DNA from: Acidimicrobiales bacterium | GTDB taxonomy: Bacteria > Actinomycetota > Acidimicrobiia > Acidimicrobiales > UBA8190 | Reading direction: 5' to 3' | Length of the DNA stretch: 42,197 nt | Assembly (NCBI GenBank): GCA_030040015.1 | Contig: JASHUM010000031.1 | Location: forward strand, 1-42,197 | Shown here: positions 7,915 through 16,404 of the stretch, piece after piece | How positions within the stretch are numbered: the stretch's first letter is position 1 | How the letters are laid out: each line of letters opens with the position of its first letter | Notes under the pieces: generated by a model | What the model saw: only the letters and a program-made list of their open reading frames with translations | What the model was told of the DNA's origin: nothing | Databases searched by the model: none | Made by a program: the position numbers and the translations under genes

Positions 7915-9149
7915 GAGGACGGCGGCGAGACCGTCTTGCCGGCGACGAGCGAACCGCACAGGGGGTCAGCCCCGGGCACGAGCTTGAAGGTGGACCCGGA
8001 CAGCTTGGTGAAGTACTCGCAGTTCCCCGGAGCGGCTGGGGACGCCACCCGCCGGCTGAAGTTGATGGTGTGACTGCCGAGCAGCCCGGCCGCGTTGAAG
8101 TTGTGGATGTCCGTCAGCGCCTTCATGAGCTTGGCCTGCGTCGGGTTCGATCCCGCTGATTGCAGTGCCTGGACCAGCAGGGCGACCGACGTGTAGCCGT
8201 CGTACTCGGCGTAGGTGGGGTCACCGCTCACGCCGGCATCCTTCAGGTACTTGTGGAACTCCTGGGTGGCAGCCGTGTGCATCTCGAGCGGCTCGAAGGT
8301 GGACAGGAAGTACACGTCCTGCGCCGAGGCCAGGGCGTTGGGGCCGGCCTGGAGGAGGTCGCCGCCGTATCCGGTCGGCAGCACCGCCACCTTGACGTCG
8401 GCGCCCGCCTGGCGCAGGGCGGTCACGAGCAGGAGCCCCGTGTTCGGGTCCACCGTCGCCGTCATGCCGTCGACCCCGGCCGACTTCATGGCCAGGGCGA
8501 TGGGCTGCACGTTCGTGCTCCCGAACTGGAAGTTGGCGTTCACGTACCCCGCCTTCAGGCCGACGGCTTCAGCCGAGGCGGCGGCCGACTCGGCGGCGTC
8601 GGCCGACTGGGGCGAGATGCCGTACCCCAGTGCGCCGATGTCGGTGGCGCCCTCCAACTTGAAGAACTGCCCGAGCGTGGTGGCGACGAGACTGGCGTTC
8701 ACCGGCCCGAAGACGGAGAACATGTTCTTGGTGGTGACCCATTCCGAGGCGTCCTCGGCGGCCCCCACCACCGGGACGTGGTGCTGGGTGAAGAAGCTCG
8801 ACACCAGGAAGGTGAGTGACGACACGGAGACCACGGCGAGCACATGGTCCCGCTCGACCAGCTCCTGAGCGGCGGATTCCACGCCGGTGAGCGACGTCTG
8901 GGTGTCGGCCACGACGTACTTGATGTCGTAGCCATGGGCCTTGGCGTAGGCGACGCCGGCCTTGACCCCGGTGGGCGTCGTCTCGGCCCCCGACGCGGCG
9001 GCGCCGGTCAGGTCGGTGAGCACACCGATGGTGATCGGGTCCGTCTTCGACGGTGACGCGCCCGCGCTCGACGCTGCCCCGGTGCAGGTGACTGCCACGA
9101 GCCCGGTCCAGACGACGATGGCCAGGAACACTCTCTTGGTTGTGTGCAT
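7911..9149 (-). CDS. ABC transporter substrate-binding protein, branched-chain amino acid (LivK) type
   Basis: 412 residues. The N-terminus is a signal peptide (KR followed by FLAIVVWTGLVAVT). A Cys at residue 22 could be lipidated but the surrounding lipobox is not canonical. The mature part begins ITIGVLTDLTGAAASG, the standard opening of the Peripla_BP_6 family, with two alpha/beta lobes after it. It would catch the substrate outside the membrane and deliver it to the fused permease encoded upstream. A GGAGG sits 10 bases before the ATG. Homologues in catabolic loci often bind non-amino-acid ligands (aromatic or alicyclic acids, amides), and the neighbourhood suggests this too; the ligand is unknown. 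Confidence 0.9.
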   Translation of the reverse strand: MHTTKRVFLAIVVWTGLVAVTCTGAASSAGASPSKTDPITIGVLTDLTGAAASGAETTPTGVKAGVAYAKAHGYDIKYVVADTQTSLTGVESAAQELVERDHVLAVVSVSSLTFLVSSFFTQHHVPVVGAAEDASEWVTTKNMFSVFGPVNASLVATTLGQFFKLEGATDIGALGYGISPQSADAAESAAASAEAVGLKAGYVNANFQFGSTNVQPIALAMKSAGVDGMTATVDPNTGLLLVTALRQAGADVKVAVLPTGYGGDLLQAGPNALASAQDVYFLSTFEPLEMHTAATQEFHKYLKDAGVSGDPTYAEYDGYTSVALLVQALQSAGSNPTQAKLMKALTDIHNFNAAGLLGSHTINFSRRVASPAAPGNCEYFTKLSGSTFKLVPGADPLCGSLVAGKTVSPPSS

Positions 9150-9177
9150 GCTCTCGATTCCTCCCCGTGGTTCTTGG

Positions 9178-10782
9178 TCAAGAGGCGGCGATCAGTCCTT
9201 CACCGAGGTAGTGGCGCAGGACCTCGTCCCTGGCCACGTCTGCCTGTCCGCTCCAGGACAGCTCGCCGCGCTGCAGCACGACGCAGCGGTCCGCGAAGGC
9301 CAGGGCCCGATGGACGTACTGCTCGATCATGACGATGGTGACCCCTCGGGCACGGGCGCGTGCCAGCCCCTCGAAGACCACGTCCACCATCTTGGGGGCG
9401 AGCCCGAGCGACATCTCGTCGGCGACAAGCAAGGCCGGCGACGTCGCCAGGGCGCGGGCCAGCGACAGCATCTGCTGCTCCCCGCCCGAGAGCAGCGCGG
9501 CAGGCAGCCGACGGCGGGAGGAGAGCAGCGGGAAGACCTCGAAGGCCAGCTCCAGGGCGTCGCGCCGGGCGCCGCGTGAGGAAGCCGCCGACACGGCCAT
9601 CCTCAAGTTGTCGGTCACGGTCAGCGATCCGAACACGCCCCGGCCCTCGGGCAGGTGCACGACCCCACGTCGGCGGATCCGATGCGCCGACCACTCGGTG
9701 ATGTCCTCGCCGTCGAGCTCGATCCGGCCGGCGGTGGGCCGGACCAGGCCCGACAGGGCCCGGGCCAGGCTGCTCTTCCCGGCGCCGTTGGCGCCCAGAA
9801 CGGCCAGGGTCTCACCCGAGTCGAGGTCGAGGGAGATCTCCGACAGGGCGCTGGCGTCTGCGTAGCGGACGCACAGCCCTCGCACGCTGAGCATCGGGCG
9901 CCGATCGGCCGGTCGTCCCGGGCGCGACGGCGCGGCTGGGAGGGCACCGGCGTCCTCGACGCCCGAGGGCGACCCGCCCGCCGCTTCGTCCCCGCCTCCT
10001 TCGGCCACCTGCTCGCCGAGATAGGCGGCGCGGACCAAGGGGTCGGCTCGCACGGCCCCGGGTGGCCCGCAGGCGATCAGACGACCGAAATCCAACACGT
10101 TCACGGTCTCGCAGATCCGCATGACGAGCTCGACGTCGTGCTCGACGAGGAGCACGGAGATGCCCCGCTGGTGCGCCACCGAGCGCAACCGGTCGGCGAA
10201 GCGGACGGTGTCGGAGGAATCGAGGCCCGACGACGGCTCGTCGAGCAGGAGGGCCGTGGGTGCGGCAGCCAGGGCCCGCCCGAGCTCGACGAGACGGGAC
10301 AGGCCCAGCGGAAGGCCGTGGGCGAGCTGTTCGGCCATGGACCCGAGCCCCAGCAGCTCCAGGAGCTCGTCCACGGTGTCGCCCTCCACCTGGTCGGGAC
10401 GGTGCAGGCTGCCCACGGTGAAGAGGTCGGACCACACCCGGCGCCGAGCGTGCTTGGCCCGATGGGCGAGCACGAGGTGCTCGCGCACCGTGAGGCCGGC
10501 GAAGACCTCAGGGTGCTGGAAGGTCCGGGCCAACCCCAGCTCGGCCCGCCGTTGCGGCCGCTCGGCGGTCACGTCCTCACCGTCGAGCACGACCCGACCG
10601 GTGGTGGGACGCAGCAGGCCCGACAGCACGCCGAAGAGGGTGCTCTTGCCGGCGCCGTTGGGGCCGACCAGGCCGACGATGGCGCCGCCCGGCACGGACA
10701 GGTCGACCCCGTCGAGGGCCCGGATGCCACCGAAGTCGACGGTGACACCCGTGCACGACAAGCGGGGCGCAGCGTCCGTCAC
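9178..10782 (-). CDS. Fused LivG-LivF ABC transporter ATPase
   Basis: 534 residues with two ATP-binding domains in one chain. Domain 1 (about 1-258, LivG-like) has Walker A GPNGAGKST (40-48), Walker B LLLDEP (178-183), His215 and a degenerate signature (LGLSRLVE, 159-166). Domain 2 (about 297-534, LivF-like) has Walker A GANGAGKSS (330-338), an intact LSGGE signature (431-435) and Walker B LLVADE (451-456). The two are joined by a Gly/Ala/Pro-rich linker (260-296). In most bacteria LivG and LivF are separate genes. The GTG start at 10782 overlaps the stop of the permease gene (GTGA), so transporter subunits are translationally coupled. Confidence 0.95.
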   Translation of the reverse strand: MTDAAPRLSCTGVTVDFGGIRALDGVDLSVPGGAIVGLVGPNGAGKSTLFGVLSGLLRPTTGRVVLDGEDVTAERPQRRAELGLARTFQHPEVFAGLTVREHLVLAHRAKHARRRVWSDLFTVGSLHRPDQVEGDTVDELLELLGLGSMAEQLAHGLPLGLSRLVELGRALAAAPTALLLDEPSSGLDSSDTVRFADRLRSVAHQRGISVLLVEHDVELVMRICETVNVLDFGRLIACGPPGAVRADPLVRAAYLGEQVAEGGGDEAAGGSPSGVEDAGALPAAPSRPGRPADRRPMLSVRGLCVRYADASALSEISLDLDSGETLAVLGANGAGKSSLARALSGLVRPTAGRIELDGEDITEWSAHRIRRRGVVHLPEGRGVFGSLTVTDNLRMAVSAASSRGARRDALELAFEVFPLLSSRRRLPAALLSGGEQQMLSLARALATSPALLVADEMSLGLAPKMVDVVFEGLARARARGVTIVMIEQYVHRALAFADRCVVLQRGELSWSGQADVARDEVLRHYLGEGLIAAS

Positions 10783-12773
10783 GAGGCCGCCTTGGCCGCC
10801 GCTCCGGCGCTGGGCTCCGGCTGCCGGCGCTCGCCACCGAGCGCCGCGGCCCCCGGACCGGGCCGGAGCCGGCCGAGCCCGGCTCGCACGTGCTGGCCGG
10901 TGCGGAGCACGACGCCCTCGGGGTGGCGCGCCACCATGACTGCGCCGAGTCCGAAGAGGACCGCAGGCGCCTCCCCCCAGCGCGCCGGGACGTAGGTCTG
11001 GAAGACACCCGGCAACAGGGCGAGGGCCATGCCGCTCAGGGCGGCGGCCGAGATGGACCGCACGCCCATGGTCACCACCACGGCGAGCCAGACGAGACCG
11101 GCGAACGTGTCGAACTCCGTCGGTTGGGCCACGCCGATGTCCATGGCCAGGAAGGCGCCGCCCACGGCGGCGACGAAGGCCCCCAGCGCGCCGACGATCA
11201 CCTTGACCTGGAGCACGCTCAGACCCAAGGTGCGCGACGCCGGTTCGCTGTCGCGCACGGCCCGCAGCGCCATGCCGGTGGTCGAGCGCCGGAGGTTGAC
11301 GATGAGCAGCGCGAGGACACCGAAGGTGGCCAGCGCCAGGTAGGAGAAGGCGAGGTCCCCACCGGCGAACGACGGCCTGTTCAGAGCCACGCCGAACCCC
11401 CCTTGGAGGAAGCGGTTGCGGTCGAAGACCAGGGTCTCGGCCAGCAGGCCGAACGTCAAGGTTCCGAGCGCCACGTACAGCTCACCGAGCCGGATGGTGA
11501 GCACACCGATCAGGGCCCCGATCACCGCGGCGACGACACCTCCGAGCACCATGGCGAGCAGCACGGGCACGTGCCACACGATGACGAACTGGGCACTGGC
11601 CAGCGCCCCCACCCCGGCGAAGATGATCTGCGAAAGCCACAACATCCCCCCTTCGCCCGTCACGACGGTGAAGGTGAGGAACGTCACGGCGTAGCACGCC
11701 CCGAGGGCCACGAGCCCGAGCCAGTAGGCCGACCCGGCGAAGACGAGCGGGAGCGCCGCCACGGCGACGAGGGGAACCGCCGACAGCACCGCCGGGCGCC
11801 GGCCGCGTGCGACGGCAGCGCCCCGCCTCGGCAGGGCGGCGTCACCGACGGGTCGCACGGCATGGTCGAGGCGTCCGCCCGCTCCGGCGTGCTCCACGAT
11901 CGGCCCGGCCCGAAGCGCGTAGACGACGAGGAACAGGAGCATCACGGCGAACGGCACGCTCGGGATGATGTCGGCGCTGAAGGCACTGTTGGGCGGCAGG
12001 TACTTCTGGATGACGTCGGTGACCACCCCCATGGCCAGCGCCACCACCACCGCTGCCGGCAACGACCGAAGACGCCCCGCCACGACAGCAGCGAAGGCGG
12101 CGACCATGAGCGTCGTCATGCCGGTCGTGGACAAGCCCACAGCCGGGGCCACGAGGATCCCGGCGACGCCGGCCAGCGTCGAACCGGCCGCCCACACACC
12201 GAGCGCCACCCTGCCCGGGTTCGTCCCCGACAGCGAGGCCAGCGCCTCGGAGTCGACCACGGCCCGCACCCGCAAGCCGACACCGGTGGCCCGCATCACC
12301 ACGGTACCTGCGGCCAGGACGAAGAGGAGAAAGCCGTAGGTGACCACCTGGTTCGTCGTGACCGCCGTGCCGAGGACGTGGAACGGCCGGTCGCTCGAGA
12401 GAGCCAGCCCGGGGGCGGTGTCGATCGTCTGGGTGCCGAGGAAGAAATCGACGACGGGTGGCAAGGCCACGGACAGACCGACGGTGGCGACGAGCTTGAC
12501 GACCATCGACTTGTCGCGCATGAAGCGGAACAGCACGTTGTAGAGGACGATGCCGAGCGCCGGCGCCACCACCAGGATGGAGACCAATCCGGCGCCGATA
12601 GTCGACCAGCCGTGCTGCGAGTTGAACCAGTAGTAGAAGCGGGCGACGACGTAGGCCATCGACCCGAAGGCGAAGTTGAGGACGCCGGCGGACTCGAAGG
12701 TGACGACCAGCCCCGCCGAGGCGATGGCGTAGATGGCGCCGAGCGCCAGGCCGGCTAGGGCGTACTGCAGCAC
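10779..12773 (-). CDS. Fused LivH-LivM ABC transporter permease
   Basis: 664 residues. The N-terminal half (about 1-290) begins LQYALAGLALGAIYAIASAG, the standard LivH opening, and holds several membrane helices. After an Arg/Ala-rich linker (about 292-330) comes a LivM-like half (about 330-620) with further helices and the conserved GMALRAVRDSEPASRTLG stretch. The last 40 residues are a polar cytoplasmic tail. Together with the fused ATPase and the binding protein it forms a complete importer from three genes. The start is GTG at 12773, about 60 bases downstream of the predicted transcription start; this is the first gene of the operon. Confidence 0.93.
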   Translation of the reverse strand: MLQYALAGLALGAIYAIASAGLVVTFESAGVLNFAFGSMAYVVARFYYWFNSQHGWSTIGAGLVSILVVAPALGIVLYNVLFRFMRDKSMVVKLVATVGLSVALPPVVDFFLGTQTIDTAPGLALSSDRPFHVLGTAVTTNQVVTYGFLLFVLAAGTVVMRATGVGLRVRAVVDSEALASLSGTNPGRVALGVWAAGSTLAGVAGILVAPAVGLSTTGMTTLMVAAFAAVVAGRLRSLPAAVVVALAMGVVTDVIQKYLPPNSAFSADIIPSVPFAVMLLFLVVYALRAGPIVEHAGAGGRLDHAVRPVGDAALPRRGAAVARGRRPAVLSAVPLVAVAALPLVFAGSAYWLGLVALGACYAVTFLTFTVVTGEGGMLWLSQIIFAGVGALASAQFVIVWHVPVLLAMVLGGVVAAVIGALIGVLTIRLGELYVALGTLTFGLLAETLVFDRNRFLQGGFGVALNRPSFAGGDLAFSYLALATFGVLALLIVNLRRSTTGMALRAVRDSEPASRTLGLSVLQVKVIVGALGAFVAAVGGAFLAMDIGVAQPTEFDTFAGLVWLAVVVTMGVRSISAAALSGMALALLPGVFQTYVPARWGEAPAVLFGLGAVMVARHPEGVVLRTGQHVRAGLGRLRPGPGAAALGGERRQPEPSAGAAAKAAS

Positions 12774-12840
12774 CGCTTCACCCCGACGCTCCCCCTCCCC
12801 CCTGACCCGGCGTCACGCCTGGCTGCCGGGCCCGCTGCCC

Positions 12841-12868
12841 ACCATACCGATATCGATATCGATGTCAA
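12841..12868 (-). promoter_or_regulatory. Sigma70-type promoter of the transporter operon
   Basis: On the minus strand TTGACA (12863-12868) is followed by a 16-base spacer and TATGGT (12841-12846). This is an excellent -35 and a good -10, and by far the clearest promoter in the window. Transcription would begin near 12834, giving a leader of about 60 bases before the GTG at 12773. The spacer contains a 14-base perfect palindrome listed separately. Confidence 0.7.
12848..12861. promoter_or_regulatory. Perfect palindrome (operator candidate) inside the promoter spacer
   Basis: CGATATCGATATCG is a perfect 14-base inverted repeat with no loop. It fills most of the 16-base gap between the -35 and -10 hexamers of the transporter promoter. 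A protein bound here would block RNA polymerase, as TetR-type repressors do. It is AT-rich against a roughly 70% GC background, so chance is unlikely. The TetR gene at the end of the same operon (5616-6275) is the first candidate for the binding protein. Confidence 0.55.
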
Positions 12869-12907
12869 GACCCTCTGGAAGAATCGTGTTCTCGGTCCCG
12901 AATAATG

Positions 12908-13678
12908 CTACTTCGCAGGGAAGCGCAGGGCGCCGTCGAGGCGGATGTTCTCCCCGTTCAGGTACGGGTTGCGAACGATGGACTCCACGAGCAGGGCGAA
13001 CTCCTCGGGGCGGCCCATGCGCCTGGGAAAGACGATGTCGGCCTCGAGCTTCCGTCGCATCTCCTCGCCCACGCTCATCATGATGGGCGTGCCCATGGTC
13101 CCGGGGGCGATGGCGCAGACCCGGACGCCGATCGGCGCCAGGTCGCGCGCCATGGGAAGGGTCATCCCGAGGATGGCTGCCTTGGCCGAGCCATAGGCGA
13201 CCTGCCCGGTTTGGCCTTCCATGCCGGCGATGGAGGCGGTGTTGACGACGACGCCGCGCTCGCCCTCCTCGTCGGGCACGTTGCCGGCCATGGCCGCCGC
13301 CACCAGCCGGGTCGTGTTGAAGGTGCCGATGGCGTTCATCTCCATGGTCTTCACGAACGACGCCTTGTCGTGTGGCGCGCCGTCGCGGGCGACCGTCCTC
13401 CCCCCGCCCACACCGCCGCCGGCCACGTTCACGAGGACCGACAACGGGCCGAGGAGACCCGCCGCCTCGATGGCGGCAGCGACGTCCTCGTCGGCGGTGG
13501 TGTCGCCCTCGACGGCGACGGCGAGCACCCCCAGCTCCTTGGCCAGCTCGGCCGATCGGTCCCCGTCGCGGTCGAAGACGACGACGCTCGCGCCGAGCTC
13601 CACCAGCCGGCGCACCGTCGCCGATCCCAGGCCGCCCGCACCGCCCGTCACGATGGCCGAACGGCCCTGGAGCTGCAC
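12908..13678 (-). CDS. SDR, type II 3-hydroxyacyl-CoA dehydrogenase-like
   Basis: 256 residues. The cofactor motif is TGGAGGLG (11-18), Asp36 indicates NAD(H), and the catalytic residues are Ser149, Tyr162 and Lys166 (YGSAK). The C-terminus FPRRMGRPEEFALLV ... YLNGENIRLDGALRF is the hallmark of the HSD10/type II 3-hydroxyacyl-CoA dehydrogenase group. Members oxidise 3-hydroxyacyl-CoAs, including 2-methyl-branched ones, and some steroids. An insertion around 90-108 matches the same group. I chose the GTG at 13678, which gives the family's usual N-terminus (VQLQGRSAIVTGG); no clear ribosome site is visible. It diverges from the aldehyde dehydrogenase gene across 81 bases. Confidence 0.88.
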   Translation of the reverse strand: MQLQGRSAIVTGGAGGLGSATVRRLVELGASVVVFDRDGDRSAELAKELGVLAVAVEGDTTADEDVAAAIEAAGLLGPLSVLVNVAGGGVGGGRTVARDGAPHDKASFVKTMEMNAIGTFNTTRLVAAAMAGNVPDEEGERGVVVNTASIAGMEGQTGQVAYGSAKAAILGMTLPMARDLAPIGVRVCAIAPGTMGTPIMMSVGEEMRRKLEADIVFPRRMGRPEEFALLVESIVRNPYLNGENIRLDGALRFPAK

Positions 13679-13698
13679 GGTGGGACGGTAGGGCAGGT

Positions 13699-13727
13699 TT
13701 GACTGCGACGTCAATATCAGGTACGGT
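13699..13727 (+). promoter_or_regulatory. Promoter upstream of the aldehyde dehydrogenase gene
   Basis: TTGACT (13699-13704), a 17-base spacer and TACGGT (13722-13727) fit a sigma70-type promoter on the plus strand. The start of transcription would be near 13734, about 25 bases before the GTG at 13760, which is preceded by a GGAGGAGGGGG ribosome site. It lies in the 81-base gap shared with the divergent SDR gene and could drive the plus-strand genes to 17675 or beyond. Confidence 0.5.
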
Positions 13728-13759
13728 CCGGAACCCAGTCGCCGTGGGAGGAGGGGGTC

Positions 13760-15247
13760 GTGGGCGCACCGGGGGACACCACCTTCGAGCCGAGGATGCT
13801 CATCGACGGCAGGCTCGTCGAGACGGCGTCGGGCAGGACGTTCACGAACGTCAACCCGGCCACCGAGGAGGTGATCGGCGACGTCACCGACGGCGACGCC
13901 GGCGACATGCGTCGAGCCATCGACGCGGCACGACGGGCCTTCGACGAGACGGACTGGTCCACCGACCATGCCTTTCGCAAGCGTTGCCTCGAACAGCTCC
14001 AGGAGGCGCTCGAGGCCGAGCAGGAGCAGCTGCGTGAGGAGCTGATCCTCGAGGTGGGGTGCCCGCGCATGGTGACGCACGGTCCCCAGCTCGACGCCCC
14101 CTTGGCGGGAGGACTGCGACATCCGGCCAAGCTCATCGACGAGTACCCCTGGGACATCGATCTCGGTGAGGAGGTCTCGGCGCTCACCAACCAGCTCACG
14201 GCGCGGCGGATCTGGCGCGAGGCCGTCGGCGTCGTCGGCGCCATCGTCCCGTGGAACTACCCCTTCGAGGTGACGATCCACAAGCTGGGCCAGGCCCTGG
14301 CCACCGGGAACACGGTTGTCCTCAAGCCGGCGCCCGACACGCCCTTCAACGCCACCCGCATCGGGCGCCTGGTCGCCGAGCGCACCGACATCCCGGCCGG
14401 GGTCGTGAACGTGGTGACCTCCTCGGACCACCTGGTCGGAGAGGAGCTCACCGTTTCGCCCAAGGTCGACCTCATCTCCTTCACCGGCTCCACGGCGGTG
14501 GGCAAACGCATCATGGAGAAGGGTGCCGCCACCATGAAGCGGCTCTTCCTCGAGCTCGGCGGCAAGTCCGCCACCATCGTGCTCGAGGACGCCGATCTGG
14601 GCTTGTCGTGTCTGATCGGCATCGCCCCGTGCCTGCACGCCGGCCAGGGCTGTGCCACCCCGACCCGGATGCTGCTCCCCCGCTCCCGCTACGACGAGGG
14701 CGTGGAGATCCTGAAGGGCATCTACGAGTCGGTCGTCCCCGGCGACCCCCAGCAGCCTGACGTGCTGTGCGGCCCGGTCATCTCGGCCAAGCAGCGTGAG
14801 CGGGTCGTCGGCTACATCCAAAAGGGCATCGACGAGGGGGCCAAGCTCCTGGTGGGCGGCACCGGCGCTCCCGAAGGGCTGGACAAGGGCTTCTACGTGC
14901 GCCCCACCCTGTTCGTCGACGTCGACAACGCCATGACCGTCGCCCGGGAGGAGATCTTCGGGCCCGTCCTCGTCGTCATCCCATACGAGGACGAGGAGGA
15001 GGCGTTGCGGATCGCCAACGACAGCCCGTACGGATTGGCGGGCAACGTGATGTCGGGATCGCTGGAGCGCTCCGTTGCCCTGGCCCGCAGGTTGCGTGCC
15101 GGGTTCATCGGCTTGAACGGTGGCGCCGGGTACTTCGCCGACGTGCCTTTCGGCGGCTACAAGGAGAGTGGGGTCGGGCGCCAGAACGGCCTGGCCGGCT
15201 TCGAGCAGTACCTCGAGGTCAAGTCGGTCGCCTGGCCGACAGGCTGA
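13760..15247 (+). CDS. NAD(P)-dependent aldehyde dehydrogenase
   Basis: 495 residues, normal length for the family. PWNYPF with Asn166, the Rossmann FTGSTAVG (241-248), the general base Glu265 in LELGGKS, the nucleophile Cys298 in GQGC and EEIFGPV (397-403) are all present, so the enzyme should be active. It oxidises an aldehyde to a carboxylic acid in the cytoplasm, supplying an acid for CoA activation. The start is GTG at 13760, with a strong purine-rich ribosome site. It is followed at 17 bases by the acyl-CoA dehydrogenase pair, consistent with an alcohol-aldehyde-acid-acyl-CoA sequence of steps. The aldehyde itself is unknown. Confidence 0.95.
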   Translation: MGAPGDTTFEPRMLIDGRLVETASGRTFTNVNPATEEVIGDVTDGDAGDMRRAIDAARRAFDETDWSTDHAFRKRCLEQLQEALEAEQEQLREELILEVGCPRMVTHGPQLDAPLAGGLRHPAKLIDEYPWDIDLGEEVSALTNQLTARRIWREAVGVVGAIVPWNYPFEVTIHKLGQALATGNTVVLKPAPDTPFNATRIGRLVAERTDIPAGVVNVVTSSDHLVGEELTVSPKVDLISFTGSTAVGKRIMEKGAATMKRLFLELGGKSATIVLEDADLGLSCLIGIAPCLHAGQGCATPTRMLLPRSRYDEGVEILKGIYESVVPGDPQQPDVLCGPVISAKQRERVVGYIQKGIDEGAKLLVGGTGAPEGLDKGFYVRPTLFVDVDNAMTVAREEIFGPVLVVIPYEDEEEALRIANDSPYGLAGNVMSGSLERSVALARRLRAGFIGLNGGAGYFADVPFGGYKESGVGRQNGLAGFEQYLEVKSVAWPTG

Positions 15248-15264
15248 GCCGACCAGGCTCGTCC

Positions 15265-16404
15265 ATGCAGCTCCGGCTCACCGAGGATCAGCAGTCCCTG
15301 CGGACCACCACCACCAAGTACCTGTCGAGTGCCGTCCCGGTCGGACAGCTCCGCAAGCTCCGGGAGCACCCCGCCGGCTTCGAGGAGGAGTACTGGCGCC
15401 AGGGGACCGAGCTGGGTTGGACGTCGTTGCTCGTCCCCGAGAGGCGAGGCGGCGGGAGCGTGAGCGGCAGGGCCCTGGTCGACGCCACCCTTCTGGCCCA
15501 CGAGTTCGGCCGCCACGCCGCGCCGGGGCCCTTCCTGTCGTGCAACCTGGCCGCTGCCGCCCTCGGCGCCGCGGACCCGGCTGGCCATGACGACGTCCTC
15601 GGCGACCTGCTGTCGGGATCGAGCGTCGTCTCGTGGTGCTTCGCGGAACGGGGCCCGGCCGGCCATCGTCCCGAGGGCTTGGCGCTGCAGATCGCCTTCG
15701 AAGGCGACGAGCCGGTGGTCAACGGGGAGAAGCGACCGGTGGAGGCGGCCGCCCAAGCCAGCCACCTGCTCGTGAGCGGCCGGAGCGCCGGTGGGTTCAG
15801 TCAGGTGCTGGTGCCGGTGGACACCCCGGGCGTTTCCATGGAGCCCATGCACTGCGTGGACCTGACCCGGCGGTTCTGGACCGTCCGGTTCGACGACGTC
15901 CGCCTGCCACGCCATGCCGTGGTGGGCGAGGCAGGTGGCTCGGGCAGGCAGCTCGAGGCGCAGCTCCGGGCCGGCCTCGTCCTGTTGGCCGCCGAGTCGG
16001 TCGGGGCCATGGAACGGGCCTTCGACATGACCGTCGAGTGGGCCTTCGACCGCTACACCTTCGGCCGGCCGTTGGCCTCGTACCAGGAGCTCAAGCACCG
16101 CTTTGCCGACATGAAGACGTGGCTCGAGGCCGGCCACGCCATCACCGACGCCGCCGCCGAGGCGGTCGACGGCAACGACGAGGGGGTCGAAGAGCTCGTG
16201 AGCATCGCCGCCGCCTTCGTCGGCCAGTACGGGGCCGAGCTGGTGCAGGACTGCGTCCAGATCCACGGCGGCATCGGCCTCACCTACGAGCACGACCTGC
16301 ATCTCTTCCTCCGCCGGGTCACGCTCAACCGAGCCCTGCTCGGCACTCCCGCCCTGCACCGCCGGCACATCGCCGCCCTGCTCGCCGAGGACGAGGCTCG
16401 ATGA
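15265..16404 (+). CDS. Acyl-CoA dehydrogenase, subunit A of a probable heteromer
   Basis: 379 residues of acyl-CoA dehydrogenase fold. The C-terminal half is well conserved: FDRYTFGRPL (261-270), QIHGGIGLTYEHD (332-344). The N-terminal half is divergent and lacks the usual SEPxxGSD flavin loop, reading SWCFAERG at about 123-130. The gene ends ATGA into a second, complementary acyl-CoA dehydrogenase gene. In actinobacterial cholesterol breakdown such adjacent FadE pairs assemble as alpha2beta2 enzymes in which one partner carries only part of the active site, so an obligate pair is likely here. It would introduce an alpha-beta double bond into a branched or ring-bearing acyl-CoA, passing electrons to ETF. 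Confidence 0.9.
   Translation: MQLRLTEDQQSLRTTTTKYLSSAVPVGQLRKLREHPAGFEEEYWRQGTELGWTSLLVPERRGGGSVSGRALVDATLLAHEFGRHAAPGPFLSCNLAAAALGAADPAGHDDVLGDLLSGSSVVSWCFAERGPAGHRPEGLALQIAFEGDEPVVNGEKRPVEAAAQASHLLVSGRSAGGFSQVLVPVDTPGVSMEPMHCVDLTRRFWTVRFDDVRLPRHAVVGEAGGSGRQLEAQLRAGLVLLAAESVGAMERAFDMTVEWAFDRYTFGRPLASYQELKHRFADMKTWLEAGHAITDAAAEAVDGNDEGVEELVSIAAAFVGQYGAELVQDCVQIHGGIGLTYEHDLHLFLRRVTLNRALLGTPALHRRHIAALLAEDEAR

Noticed and set aside
7914-7959. N-terminal extension of the DUF35-thiolase protein to 557 residues
   Set aside because: The extra 15 residues overlap the binding-protein gene; the GTG at 7914 fits the GTGA coupling used elsewhere in this operon.
6145-8073. A 642-residue plus-strand open frame
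   Set aside because: It lies antisense to the DUF35-thiolase gene, which has clear domain motifs; the plus frame is low-complexity His/Arg/Pro-rich and lacks homology features.
10890-12758. A 622-residue plus-strand open frame opposite the permease
   Set aside because: Extremely rich in Gly, Glu, His and Arg without hydrophobic pattern; it is the mirror of a membrane protein frame with high third-position GC.
12848-12865. The repeated cgatat units as a microsatellite
   Set aside because: Only about two and a half units are present and they form an exact palindrome positioned between promoter hexamers; an operator is the simpler reading.
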